Shown piece after piece: positions 35,413-47,862 of a stretch of 64,000 bases of DNA. Position 1 is the stretch's first letter, and each line of letters opens with the position of its first letter. Below the pieces are notes generated by a model. It had not been told where the DNA came from. It saw only the letters and a list, made by a program, of their open reading frames with translations, and searched no databases. The translations under genes and the position numbers were made by a program. The stretch spans positions 1,426,001 to 1,490,000 of the forward strand of contig CAKJVC010000030.1 in assembly GCA_918026815.1 (NCBI GenBank), read 5' to 3'. This stretch comes from Chalara sp. BL73. Its lineage: Eukaryota > Ascomycota > Leotiomycetes > Helotiales.

Positions 35413-36021
35413 TCTGACGATTATCACCGTTGATGCGCTTGGTGTAGAAGGGGTGATGACAGCAGCGAAGGGGAATACGCAGCAGGCCTTGATTGTTAAG
35501 GTCTGCCTTCGCAGTTATGGGGGTTAGATGACGTTAAGCTTAAAGCTTAAGCTTAAGTTACGGTGCCTGTTGCTGCCAAGGCCGGCAATGCGGGGAAGCT
35601 ATTCCAATTAGGAAATACATACACAAATTATCAATATAGGGAGGCCAAAGGAATTCCTTCTTTTGTACACTGTGATTAGAAGCATTTGAAATCATACTTA
35701 CTCAAAAAGTATACTGAATTCCCAGAAGAAGAAAAATACATACTGGAAAAGCAGAAAAAGCACAATTTATAAAATCAGTAGCAACCTTGTGACACAAGCA
35801 AACGCGACATAGAAACTTACAACTGGCTCTAGCCTTAGGCTACTGCTACACGAGGCTTGATCACATCTTACCAGTTTAGGATAGTTAATCATAAGCATTC
35901 CCCTGATGAACTCACTCAACATGTCATTTCCACTTCAGACACAAACCTAAAGGACAGGTTTAGCTCGTGTTGTTTATTGTGCTAAAAAATTCTATCAAGA
36001 CCAACACGCGTAAGCTTATAT
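35413..36021. other. Intergenic region between M13 peptidase and FAD-oxidase genes
   Basis: Promoter of the M13 gene and 3' flank of the FAD-oxidase gene. It includes an imperfect palindrome of overlapping AAGCTT/TTAAG words at 35533-35560. No gene seen. Confidence 0.6.
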
Positions 36022-37535
36022 TCAAATATTCACAGCGGAAAGCTTATAGCCTCCAGGGCACAGCCGTTGAAAGACTCTGTCTGGATCGTATTTTGCTGCT
36101 ACATCCTTCATCTTCTTAATATTTTCGGTACCGTAGGATGACAGCGAGTCCTGGCTGGGGTCTGCGTAGTTGAGATACGTCCACTCCAGGTTTCCATCTT
36201 CTAGGGTCGCAGCGTAATCTTTCACGGCCTGGACCCAAGCTTTTTGTTTTGGATATGCAAGCGCTTCATGCTCAGCAGTTTTCATCATGGTCACAGCGAG
36301 CCACAAGACTCCGTTGTGAGCATGTCGTTCAACACCCATAACATTACCGCCAGCCGCCACTGATCGCTCAGCATATAACTTGGGCAGAGGCTGGAACAAG
36401 CATTGCGTGATGAAACTACCTTCGGAATCAATTTCCTTGAGTTCTTCGACCAACTTCTCATGCAACTCATTAGCTTTTGCTATGATGCGGGTATCGTTTT
36501 TGAAGCTTGCGGTAAACCACGTAGTGCTTTGAGATCGTGTTAGTTAATGTTAGTCAGATCTCACAAGAATTTAGGAGCATGAACTTACTAGTGCTGTGCA
36601 GGAATGTTGTACTCAAAGGCCATCTCACTTACGGAGGTCATCTTGACGGTTGTCATCATAGACGGCAACTCCAGCCATTGCTTGTAAGCGGATGGCTTCT
36701 CGGCACCAGCTACATTGGCGTACAATGTAGCTATTACGATGTCTTTGAAATCTGGCATATACGTGAAAATTGTTACCAGATTGCTGTCAATATCATTTGG
36801 CACATTATCAGTGAAGGTAGATAAAGCCTCGATAGCCTGGGGAGTGATCTGTTTAGGGAAGAAGGTCATACCGCCCCAAACCTTGTCGCATTTAAACGTC
36901 CCCATTTTGAAATTGGTCACGATGCCAAAGTTATTCGATCCCCCTTTGAGCGCGCGGAACAGATCTTCATAGTTGCTTTTATCAGCTTTGACAATCTTCC
37001 CATCAGCCAGCACAACCTCATACTCAACCACATTGTCACAAGCAAAACCAGCTCTTGCGGTGAAGAAAGTGTTCCCACCACCCAAAACCAGGCCAGCAAC
37101 ACCAACATTGCCCTCTCTTCCACCAGCTACCACTCTTCCATGTTTATGCAGTTCCGCATAGACATTGCGCCACCTACCTCCTGGACCAATATCCGCAGTC
37201 TCGGTTGCCTCGTCGAAAGTGGTATTATCTAGCAACCCAAGGTCAATTGTGACGCCATCCTCAATGTTATTTGATCCAGCAAATTGCGTGTGCCCACCAC
37301 TACGGACCGCGAATTTCTGACCTGCAGCCACCAGAGACTTGAGAGCCGTAGAAACCTCTTCGGCGGAGCGTGGCTGAATAATGCAAGCAGGGTTGATTTT
37401 GGCAGAATTCGACCAGTAGCTGTCTTGACGTGCATGGTATTCGGGATCAGTCGGGACGAGGATCTGTGACTGAAGGCCGGCACTTATTAGGCTCTCGGCC
37501 GGAGGGCATTCAGGTTTTGGGATTACAGCGGCCAT
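36022..37535 (-). CDS. FAD-linked oxidoreductase (FAD_binding_4 plus berberine-bridge C-terminus)
   Basis: Exons 37535-36589 and 36526-36022 join over a 62-bp intron (branch ACTAACAC) to give 483 aa. The N-terminal PCMH-type FAD domain contains RSGGHTQFAG, in which His82 is the expected covalent FAD attachment residue, and GVAGLVLGGGNTFF. The second cysteine used for bicovalent FAD in berberine-bridge enzymes is not evident in its usual position. The C-terminal BBE-like segment is visible (YLNYADPSQDS and YDPDRVFQRLCPGGY). Family members oxidise alcohols, sugars or alkaloids using oxygen. No signal peptide is visible, so it is probably intracellular. The start is the ATG before AAVIPKPE. Upstream of and in the same orientation as the M13 gene, but no functional link is evident. 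Confidence 0.9.
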
Positions 37536-39781
37536 AATCAATTCTGAACTCTGGTATGAAATGAAGATCCAGAGCACTTCGAGGGAATCGCATGGCAATA
37601 AGTTAAAAGGAGGACAAAAGTGTATCCGTTGCCAATAAATTGTGCCCCATCGTACGTATGGCGGTCAGCCTATCTTAGCATGAGTTGTCTGTTTATTGCA
37701 GATCATATCCGCTTCGAAGGATTGAGGGGGATTGAAAGTCCAACAGTCACATGAATTGCTGCTTTAAGAATCATCGACATTTGGATGCCGGGGAAAGAAG
37801 CGAATTTACATGCACAATCTCTTAGAAATAGATGCCGAAGCGGCTGACTGGTAGTTGCTCCCCAACGCTAAATTATCATGAATTGGCATGAGGAGGGAGT
37901 TATAGCTTGAATTTCCTTAAACTTAGGGAATCGTGCCTTAAAAGTATCATTACGCAAAATCTGCTTCAAAGCTTGCCTGCCTATGCTACAAGCAAAGATC
38001 CGCAGGCATTAAAGGAGTACCCCAATCACGAAAAGGCAGCCCCCAAAAAGTTCCGACGTAGCACAAAGCATGTGTTACGATTATTTGAGTTCTCGTCATA
38101 TCTGATCCTTCAGGGGGTTTCAAGATGCCAATATTTTGTGGCATGCTGATCTAACTAATCTTTCCATTTTCTTGAATATCTCTGAAGCAGAAAATTGCGT
38201 GGGGGTGTCTACTTATGGGAATTGAGCAACTACTGCCGGAAGACCATCTAGAATTGAAAGTGAGTTCCTTCTGTTACTCTGCAGGTATCATTCGCCAATG
38301 CAAGCTAATTCCCATCTTGTTGAAGATCTACATATGTCTGTTTGAGAAATGTGGACCATATACACATAGCCTGTTGGAATATTTGGCAAAAAACCCCAGC
38401 CATCTCCTGAAATATTATATACAGTCAACACTGGCTGTGCTTCCTAGAAGAGAGTTTCGGGTATACCCGGATTGCCAACATGTAACATCTTTCATACTTA
38501 TATGTAGATCACAGCTCAGTGCCGATATCACCGCTATTTCCTCAACCTAAGGTTACTAATACAGCGGATGTTGCAGCCGACCCGGTTATGGTAAGCAGAA
38601 GCTTCCTAATTTCTGTCAACCCTGTTTACCCATGTTGATGAGCGGTACTTGTAGGACAAACCAAAGCTTTTGCGGAGGTATAGCGACGATAGTGGATCCT
38701 CGTGTCTGCTTGTAGACTCGGGCAAGGCAACTCTGACCCTTGCTTCCACTTTATTTTTATTTTTTTTGGGAGAGCTCTAGATAAGAGGACAGACGATCCG
38801 TGCCGGCTGACAGGTGGACGGACTACACCCCATCCCAAGCCGTTGGGAAGGGCAAGTATCCGATAAGCTACGGAGGTAAGTCAGTTACAGTAGTTCGAGA
38901 CGCTACCAAGGGAAGGGAGTGTGCTGCATCCGCGGAAGAAAGTCAGGAACCGCGAGGTGGGATTGGCTACATATAGTTACGTACATGATTGGTTTTCGTA
39001 TACGAAGCGCGCCGGCTCTGATTGGTTCACGCCACAGGCAGAGGATTCATCTATTCGGTAGAGTCAATTCAGGCGAGAAACCATTTTGCTGTTTCGCTCC
39101 AAGCCTACGAATCTTATTTATAGCGCTTTGAAAACTTGGAGGATTCTCTAAGCTTCTCCCCTCTCCTTCTACACGTATATTTCGTAAGCCGTTTAATCGA
39201 TGCTGTAATGAATACCATAGGGGATCATGTTCATGTCGAAATGCGTAAAATATCCCCTCTCCTTTGACGAACACAAACAGACAAAGGACGTATAGTTGAA
39301 TGCAGATCCTCAACCCGTCGTAGCACATAAGTGGAGATGGCAAGGATTTTGGCAAGGATGATAATACAGAATTTCCTGGAAGGTTTCTTAAAAGGTACTT
39401 GGTACCTACTCTGACTTTCGCGACTGGGAAGTCGTCATGCTGATCATCCCGAATTTTCAGGCAAGATATTGTCAAACCATGTTCAAAGTAATCTTGTGCT
39501 CAAGTCTCTGGATTGAGAGATCATGCAATTGTGCTAGGGTCACAGTCTGTCGCTTCCCTCAACAGTGAGCCTCTAGGACTTGACCCCTGGGGTTTGTCTT
39601 GTTTAAGTCGTCGACTATCCCTTCGCATTGTCAATTGTTTTTTTCTCATCAATGGAAAGGGCTCTCGTAGAAGGACTGCCAGTGGTGGAGTTATCATAGG
39701 ACCAGCCGGTTTTCTTTGCACTCTGCCTCTTAGAGACATATTCGCCTTCGCACGTATCTAGTCACAGCACCTCTTCCCATC
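37536..39781. other. 2.2-kb intergenic region
   Basis: Divergent flank between the FAD-oxidase (-) and the rhodopsin-domain protein (+). Open frames here are short, overlap on both strands and show no motifs. No repeat or RNA gene recognised. Confidence 0.55.
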
Positions 39782-41355
39782 ATGACTTTGGTCAATGGAG
39801 TTCCCGTAGCTCTGCCTCCGCCAAAAGACTATGTTGTCAATTTCGACAATCCCCAGCGCAACAGTGTGCCCGCTGCTTACTGGCTGTTTGGCGTCGGCAA
39901 CTTCCTATGTATCGTGTTCATGGGTCAGAGAGTCTATGTGAAGGCATTCATCCAGAAGAGAATCCAGATTGAAGATGGTTAGTCCTAATGATATTGTGCG
40001 ATATCTTGACTAATCTTGCCACAGCCTTTTTAGCCATCGCATATGTAAGCCGTCCTCTATAGCTTTCCACTTACAAGTTGTGCCAGGGAATATAAGGGGT
40101 TATGCAACGTCTCTCTATGTCGCCAGGCGCAAGGTAGTCAGGAGAAATCAACATTTCCACAGCTTCTTGTAAATAATTATGACAAAAATACAATGTACTA
40201 GACCGTCGGAAGCATGGTTGCTAATGTGGCTGTTGTTCCAATTCTCCTGATGAAGGTGGAGTATTTATGCAATATTGCTGACCTTGTTACACATAGATAT
40301 TTTCCACAGTGCTTCAGATTCTTATAATAAGTGAGTACCTTTTAAATCTACCGAGCGGCATACTAGGATCTTGACTAATTTGTTTGCTGCAGAGGATTTT
40401 GCTGCTGGTATAATGGGCACCCACGGTTGGGAAATGCCACTTACCAAGTTCATGCAGTTTGTGAAGACCCTATACATCCTACCAATTTTGTACAATCCCG
40501 TACAAGCTGGCGCTAAAATGGCACTACTTCTACTCTATCGTCGCATAGCGCCGCAAAGATGGTTCAAGTACACAGTGTGGACTGTAATAGCCATCGTCAT
40601 GTCCAGCTCAACGGCATTTTTGTTCGTCACGATCTTTCCTTGTAAACCTGTCTCAGGGGCTTGGGATATAACCATTCCATCCAAGTGTATGAACAGACCA
40701 AACATCTACAAGGCCACTGCGATTGTTGGGGCTGTGACCGATGCCATGGTGCTTGCAGTACCACTTCCCGTCGTCATCAACCTGCGGATCCCGCGTAGGC
40801 AGAAGATCGGCCTGGTCTTCATGTTTAGCCTCGGTGCCGTGTAGGTGTCCATGCATGCTCCTTGTCACCCGCACACCTCAGAGATTAATACTACACAGAA
40901 CTGTCTTCACTTCCATCATGCGTCTTATCACTCTCATCAACTCTATGTCTGACGCGGATCAGACTTGGGGAGGTGGACCCGTCCTGCTGTGGATTTTTGC
41001 AGAGACAAACATGTCCATCATTTGCGGTACCCTCAGCACACTCAAGTTATTCATCACCGCCATCTCGCCCAAGATCTTGGGTAGCAGTTATGCAAAACAG
41101 ACCTACGGCCCTTCCAACCTCAGTCAGCCTATCACACCGAACATTGGCTCACGAAGCCGTCCTGATAAATACAGTCGTTTTGACGATGGGCACAGCTATG
41201 CGCTTGATACAGTGGTTGATGTCGAGCATGGGCGTCGAAGTCGCGAGCAGAGCAATGGATCAGATGATGATACTTTAAGCTGGGAGGCCCCAAGGGACAA
41301 CAGCTCGCAGAAAAACATTATCCAGACACGCACTACCACGGTGACATATTCGTAG
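39782..41355 (+). CDS. SAT4/rhodopsin-domain fungal integral membrane protein
   Basis: Six exons, 39782-39977, 40025-40044, 40202-40255, 40297-40330, 40393-40840 and 40899-41355, give 402 aa. Exons 2-4 are tiny (20, 54 and 34 nt) and were placed by frame and splice consensus. About seven hydrophobic helices alternate with polar loops (YWLFGVGNFLCIVFMGQRVYV, YTVWTVIAIVMSSSTAFLFV, IVGAVTDAMVLAVPLPVV). Family motifs include AKMALLLLYRRIAP, FPCKPVSGAWD and ILG before a Ser-rich cytosolic tail. This large fungal family (SAT4/PTH11-related) is mostly uncharacterised; some members act in surface sensing. No N-terminal CFEM cysteine domain is present. Function here unknown. Confidence 0.85.
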
Positions 41356-43274
41356 ATGGGTGCCTCTTGCATCTCTATTGTTCCTTCCAACTTGTTGAAG
41401 CTAGGGCCTGAGTTGTGGCCATGGAGATCCATGGCAGTCCGGTTGTATAGACAATCAAAAGCATAATTCATTCTTTAGAATGGATATTACCTGGGTGTAC
41501 ATATAGAAATTGAACCTTTATCACAAGTGTATCTTTCTCTATTACTGCTGCACATATATGATAAAGAAACACGTCACTAGTGCCACGGTCAATAATATAG
41601 AATCTTTTTAATTACAGACTTTCCCGAGTATCATAGATCTAGGTAACATCTTGAAATGAGCTTAGGAATCTCAAGTCTTAACCAAAACTTGGGAAAATGT
41701 ATATGCATTCAATACCCTCTTAGTACGTCAATGATAGATACGTAACGAACGTGATAGCTGGAGCAAACTTCATTGTCCTCACCTCTAAGACAATCTCCCA
41801 CTACCACATTTCTTTTTTTATCCGTCTGCAAGATTTAACCAACGCAATTGGAAAAGCTTAATGCTATCGTAGATATTTCTTTGGAAAGGATGCATACATT
41901 AGCAGCTAAGTGGAGGAGCGAATGCTATACAGAAGTCTGTCCAGAAGAGTAAGATCTTATGCGTGCTCCTGGCTAGGGTCGTTAAGGCGATTATGGTCCG
42001 TGTTCGAAGTAGCAGGCACGTGTAGTCCTATCCATAACTTTGTACAACCCCTAAGGAAGGGAAATAGAGAGGCAAAAAGAGCATTTTTAGGAGGTGGTAA
42101 TTATTTTCAATGCTTAGATACAAATTGCTTTTCATAGGGGTAGGGGTATACTTAGCTCACAAATGGATCAGCCATGCTGGCCCCAGTTGATATTTATGAC
42201 ATACTGCCTACAGTGACATAGGCGCGAGCAGCGGCAGTAGCGAACAGCCCCGAGCACTCTGCAGACTGCTCCCACCGCTTGTAGGCTCTGTCCGCCTACA
42301 TCCGTTTACCGGCAACACAAGTGTCGGGTCACTCGCGCGCACGTGAGGGGTACGGGTTGCTACCTCTGGTGATGCGCGCATTACTCCCAGGAGAGTAATT
42401 GCAATGGGCGAGGCAGGGAATTGCTCACGACTGCAAGGATTTTTATGTGCCTCATACCCAGAGTTTTAATTCAGCTTGCCATCCAACTCGCTGAATGTAG
42501 GTCCGTGTACCTCACGCATTCTAGTGGTCACATGCCCGGCGCAATGCAAGACTAGAATAAACAAGGGATATCGATAAGTTTGTTCACCAAGGGCGTTTGC
42601 TCCAAGGCTAAACTTTTTTTGTTTATAACAAGTGTTATAGTACTTGATATCAAGGGCGATTCTAATTGGCTACTCAAGCGCTTCGCTTATGATGGCTCAC
42701 GTGATACAACCCCTTTCTCTGCCCCACCTTTGTGGACATTGCTATCAGAACCTGGAATTTGTGCCCATCAGCGTTAATTAGTGACGAGAGCACATATTAG
42801 AGCACCGAGGGGCATGTAGGCCTGCTGTGGCGAGTTTCTCTTTCCATGCTATCAAGGTATCAACTTTGGCCTGGAGCTTTGATTCTACTTCTGCCCTTGG
42901 CAATATTTAACAGAAAGCAGAGACACATTAGGGAACCTTTGTCGACTAAAATATATTTTATTGAGGGAGATAATTATAGTACACACAGAATGGGATTCTT
43001 CGTATCAACATTATCCATCACCTCAAACATCCATGATCGTCATATCAGGTCACTTCTACTATACCGGTATGCGCTGCTAGAGAAGAGCATATCTGGAGCA
43101 CCTCTATCACTAACACAAAGGTTGCCTTCGACTTAATTGAATTCATATTTGCTGAAGAAATCCCGTTGAATGCTCAATATTTCGGTTGGCAACAGGAACG
43201 GGGACAAACAGAGAGAATATCCCAGGAAGAGAAGTATATACCAAGTTTCGATACAGCAGAGCTAGCAGGACGGT
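41356..43274. other. 1.9-kb region without a gene
   Basis: AT-rich 3' flank, then a GC-richer stretch at 42200-42400. No supportable coding sequence or structured repeat was recognised. Confidence 0.5.
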
Positions 43275-45722
43275 TCAAAGAGAATTTTCAGCAACTGTCT
43301 TCTGGTTTTTCGTATTCTGATCCTCCCAGATGTGGGCATATATAGGACAAGTGCCCACTGCCGTTGTCAGGTAAACCGCACCAGCCAAAAAGTTCAGACA
43401 GTTGCTTTTATCAGGCTTGGTCGCGGCTATAGTTGAGTTGGTCTGGATGGTATAAGCTTCGGTGGCGGCTGCAGTACTTATGGCTGGAACATTGCTCACT
43501 GCTGAATTTGCAATGACATGTCGTTGAGAATAGGCCATTTGAAGAATCTACCTTTAATTCAGCTGCTGGGCCTCCCTGTAGCAGCTCCAAGGCAACGCCT
43601 TCACTTATCTCCGGCCGTGCTTGAGCTTGGCTAGCGCCATTTTGTGTGGGCGTATCGCCCCTAGGTCGTATATGCTTGTTGCTGGCTTGGTGCTCAGCTT
43701 GATGTGCCGATCCCGAGTCTGTCGAAATGTATTGCTCTAGATCCTTGGATTCTTCGAGGGCCGTTGCACCGCTGTAATCTTCGCATGAAGTTTATGTCTC
43801 TTCTCTGACGACTCGCTTGGCATACCTATCAAACGATTTTGCGGAATTGCATCTCTTCCTGCTAAGACCTTATTGAACTCCTGTTCCGGAGCCTGTACAA
43901 CCTCTACAAGTCTTGAATTCTGATGTTGCGTTTGTTCCTCATCCCAAGCGCACAGACTCGCAAGCTCCTTTTCCGCAGCCAGCCATGTATTGAATCTTTG
44001 GTGAATCTCAGAAAAACTTTTATCGTCAAATTTTGTAAATAATCCCATGTCGTTGTCAAGGTTCTGCCACAATTTGTCGAGATAGCATTGAAGCTCTTTT
44101 ATGGCCCAGATAACTCTGTGAAATCTATCTTCTTTCTCGTTGGCAGGTCCATTCCGGCCTTCTTGTAGAACAAACCAGGCATACTAGGAGAAATGGTCGA
44201 GAAACTTGGACTCCTTGATATGTTCAGTTTGTCTCCTTGGAGCATATTTCTTATACTCTTCAATCTTCACTGGTACATCCACACACTGCCGGAGAGACCC
44301 ATCCGAATTCTTCGGGACTAGTAAAATCATCAGTTAGCATAAATTCTGCGTGCATATCGTGTAGACTAACCTCGCACCATCGAGAATTTTGGAGACAGAT
44401 TCTGCTCAAAGCCCTCTGAAGTGACATACATTTTCTTGCTGGGCCACCGCGGAGGCAAGCAAGGTGCCGGATCACCTAGATATGTAGTTAGTACCGTTGT
44501 ATATAGATCCGCATCCAAGGGAGCTTGCGGGGGGAGCGTTGTTAATATTGAACATACTCCTGAAGGAGATATCATGCTCTTGAGGCTCAGGCACCGCGAA
44601 GTCAGTGCCCACTACCTTGTCTACAAACTCTTGTGGGGCTTCAAGAAAAGCAGCAAGCCTCTTCACTCGTAGCTTCAATCCTATATCGTCCGTTGAGATA
44701 TCGACATTCTTATCCTCGATCCAGCTCAAATACAGACCAATCATCTGAGGCAAATCGCGCAAACCGATCATGAACCAGGCCCATTGAGATGTAGCGTTGT
44801 GTTTTGTGGGATAACGTTCTCGAATGTCGAGAGAGAATGCATGGGGATCAGCGTTCAATCGTTGACAGAAGTAGGAAATCATCTCTTGAAAAGAAAGTTT
44901 CAAGACTCCGGACTCATCCCAATGCTTAGTTGCCGAGTCGCCTCCTTTCTCGCGAGTGAATTCAATATATTCTCGAAATCTCGGAGACTGGCGGCACAGC
45001 TCCAGCCCATTCGTGATATATGTTACTGGAGTTTCGTAATCAAGGTCCAGGAAATACTTCGACATCATGTCCACGACGACCGAACCAGGAGCAGGCAGCT
45101 CTTGGACGAATAAGATTCGAGATTTAGCTGTAGTACGCCATTAACCGAGAGCTTCTTTTTCCTCTTCACTGGAGTATGCTAGCATGGGGATCTCAGGTGA
45201 GTACGCTGCCGGAAAATACCACGCTGTCCAATGCCGTTCCTCCACTATGAGCTTTACAAGCTCCTTCACAAATGTCATTGTTGATCGCTGTAGCCTATGT
45301 AGTCCTTACCCAGAGACAACAGAGAAGATAACCTCATTACTTGCTTCCCAAAGCTTCTCAACAATGTAGATCTTCTGGTTATCGATATCCTCCGCATCCG
45401 AGTATTGCTTCAAAGCGGTTGTATTTCCGTCTATGCCTCTGATACCTTTTGATATCTGAGATAGCGTGAGATTATGGATATCGGAGGCCAATTTGAAAAG
45501 CGATTTTACACGGTTTGAGAGATTGCCCAAATGGTTGACTGTTTTTTCTGGTGTTTCATCATCAACTGAGCTTTCTGTGAGACTGGATGGAACAGAACCG
45601 ACACGTCTGATCACGTAGTGGGTATCAGCTTTAAAACGGACTAGAAGTCGATCTCTTTGGATGAGTTTCTCTTGATTTCCTAACGGCTGAGACTGCTCAG
45701 ATCTGTTGCGTTTGGAAGGCAT
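43275..45722 (-). pseudogene. Unrecognised fungal gene with at least three in-frame stops
   Basis: From ATG 45722 one frame stays coding-like for about 388 codons but contains TAA at 45308-45306 and TAA at 45143-45141. The flanks read SVVSG[*]GLHRLQRSTM and EALG[*]WRTTAKSRIL. Introns that would skip the stops would be only about 18-23 nt, too short. Splicing then fits 44557-44476 (TACTAAC branch), 44370-44318 and 43825-43779. A third stop (TAG, 44186-44184) falls in FLDHFS[*]YAWF. All three equal CAA/CAG with one C-to-T change. The 5' part is a helical domain and the middle is soluble (MIGLRDLPQMIGLYLSW). A separate frame at 43538-43275 with a hydrophobic patch (FLAGAVYLTTAVGTCPIY) may be the last exon, but the join is unresolved. 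I do not recognise the family. Confidence 0.7.
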
Positions 45723-46340
45723 TTTGTATCCGGGAGCGCACTGCGGTTAGCAACCGATGCTTGCGAAGCCCAAGCAAAATTGTTTGAGAGTTAATTCAAA
45801 TAGAAGTATATGCAGAAGCACTACATATGGTGATTGGGAAGAAGGATCTCTGCAATGTGTAAAAGGTTTGGGTTAAAGGTATGAGCAGTTTTTAGGGCTT
45901 TAGCAAACTGCAACATACCAACCTAGCACTCGGATGGCCAACAAGGCTGCCCCGAAAATATTCACCTTCTCAGAACAACAATCTGGTAATGCCCAAGAAT
46001 TAGAATTTTTTCTGGTGACGAGGCGTTTAGACTTTGTTAAGTTCTACAATGCCTATCCTGGTGCTGGAAGCGAGCATGTCAATCTTCACAGTTCTTACTA
46101 ATCAGATATTTCCAGGCATTATCAGACAAGATTCTGTTTCTATATTTAATCAGCTGCAAGGCAGTGGAATGAGCCTCCAGCCACAAGCCGTGTCATAAAT
46201 AGACCTTATTGATTTGAATTTATTCAAATCCTGACATCGAAATCTATTTTTCCCACACCAATCCTAAACCTTTCGCAAAGAATCATCAAAAGGTGCCTCA
46301 CCCTTTCTCGCGCACCGAGCCAAGAGCTGAAAATACGGAG
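45723..46340. other. Intergenic region
   Basis: 5' flank of the broken gene on the minus strand. No further gene seen. Confidence 0.5.
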
Positions 46341-46866
46341 ATGGCGGCTAAGAAGTTAAAGAAGTTCAAAAAGACAAAGAAGAAGCCCGGGAGCCCAAGC
46401 GCAACAACTAGCATCGAAGCATACCACCACGGCCTACGCGTAGGTCCCACACAAGCATCTTCGACCTCCAGTCTCGAAGCCTATGGTCGAGAGCGTTCCG
46501 ATACACAAGAAATCAACTATGGCCTCAACCCTATCCGCGAACCTCATCGTCTTAAAAGGAAGCGCCGGACAGAGCACAAAGCTGCGGGAGCAGCCCACGC
46601 TGAGGGATCACCTACAGAGAACACCGCAATTACGCCTGAAACCCCGAGCCACAGAGCGATCAAGCGGATCAAACGGGCGGGAGAGGGAGATATCGGCGCT
46701 GAGCGGGGAGGAATTGAGGGAACGGGCTTTGATCAAAGAGTAGCTCTGGGAATCGGCGTTATGCCAAGAGGTACTGGAGCTGAGCGGCGAAGTGCCGACT
46801 AACACGCAGACAAGCAAGAAGACCTCAAACAAAAACGAGTCGAGCGGGAAGAAGAGGTTTGGGTAG
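46341..46866 (+). pseudogene. Possible broken gene for a basic, coiled-coil-ended protein
   Basis: From ATG 46341 the frame encodes a Lys-rich start (AAKKLKKFKKTKKKPGSP) and a basic middle (RLKRKRRTEHK, AIKRIKRAG). From about 46675 a different frame becomes more protein-like: REREISALSGEELRERALIK, then a TAG (46741-46743), then LWESALCQEVLELSGE up to a stop at 46866. A frameshift plus one Gln-to-stop change would explain this. A protein ending at 46802 in the first frame is the alternative. The composition is low complexity, so the call is weak and no function can be given. Confidence 0.3.
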
Positions 46867-47862
46867 GCGAGGATTAAGTCTGGATGGGGGCATGTAAATG
46901 CCGTGGCTCGAATCTCGAGGTATCTCGATGCGAGCGGGGGAATGGCTATAGTTAGTGGTCAAAGATGAGACGACGTGGCTCTTTCAAGGAAGGATTTAAG
47001 AGCGCGATTTGTTGGCTTTACAAGAGAAGTTGGGGTTCATACCTTTTTTTTACAACATAGCCAATCATCATTACGATTTTGAGTAACTAATTGGCACGCT
47101 TTCTGCTCTGGCAATCGCTTCGCTTAACTGATAGGGGCTGAAATGCGGGGACGGAAAACCGCAAACGCGGTTCATGTTCAGTAAGAAGCTTTCAACTTCC
47201 GTACTAGGCTAGAAGCCGTTGCGTCACATAGGTGTGTTATCGGAAGATTTCCTGCCCCAAGTCTACATGATCAAAACGCTTTTCCAAACACCCATAAGAA
47301 CGCTGGCGGGCTAAGCCAAGACAAGCATGCATTGAAAACGGCTAATCCCTGTATAGCGATTTAGGGTTTATATCCGTAAGAATTCGAAAATATAAAGCTT
47401 ACCTCCGTCGCTCATCTGCACCTCTGGAATATTACGCACGATCGGAGAGGGGAGAATCACATGAGACTCATGCAAACATATACCTTGGTCGGTGATTATA
47501 GCTAGCTAGCTAAGAATACATGTATTGCGCAGAAGGCGTTGAATGTTGGCCATTTACCTGAGAGCATTCGCGTGAAAGTCTACATCCATTATAGCCCCAT
47601 TTCAAGGCACTAGGGTAGGTATATCGCAAGAAACGAAAAAGATCAAGGTAGTAAACTTTTACATGAATTTCCATGTCCGGTCTGTTCAGACGCATCCAGT
47701 GACAGTGCCCGGTTCATCAAACCTCCAGCGCCGGTCCATTAGCCCATCCTTATACCCAGGACTCCGCTACACAATGCCCGAAAATACCTTCCACATGACT
47801 AAAATGCCAAATATTGCCGCCGCCCAGCGCATTCCAAACTTAGATTAACTTCACAATTATTC
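46867..47862. other. Intergenic region
   Basis: 3' flank of the CTF1-like gene and sequence without recognisable features. Confidence 0.55.

Noticed and set aside
45141..45308. Introns removing the two TAA stops of the 43-45.7 kb gene
   Set aside because: The available GT...AG pairs are about 18 and 23 nt, below any plausible fungal intron, and the frame is coding-like through both sites.
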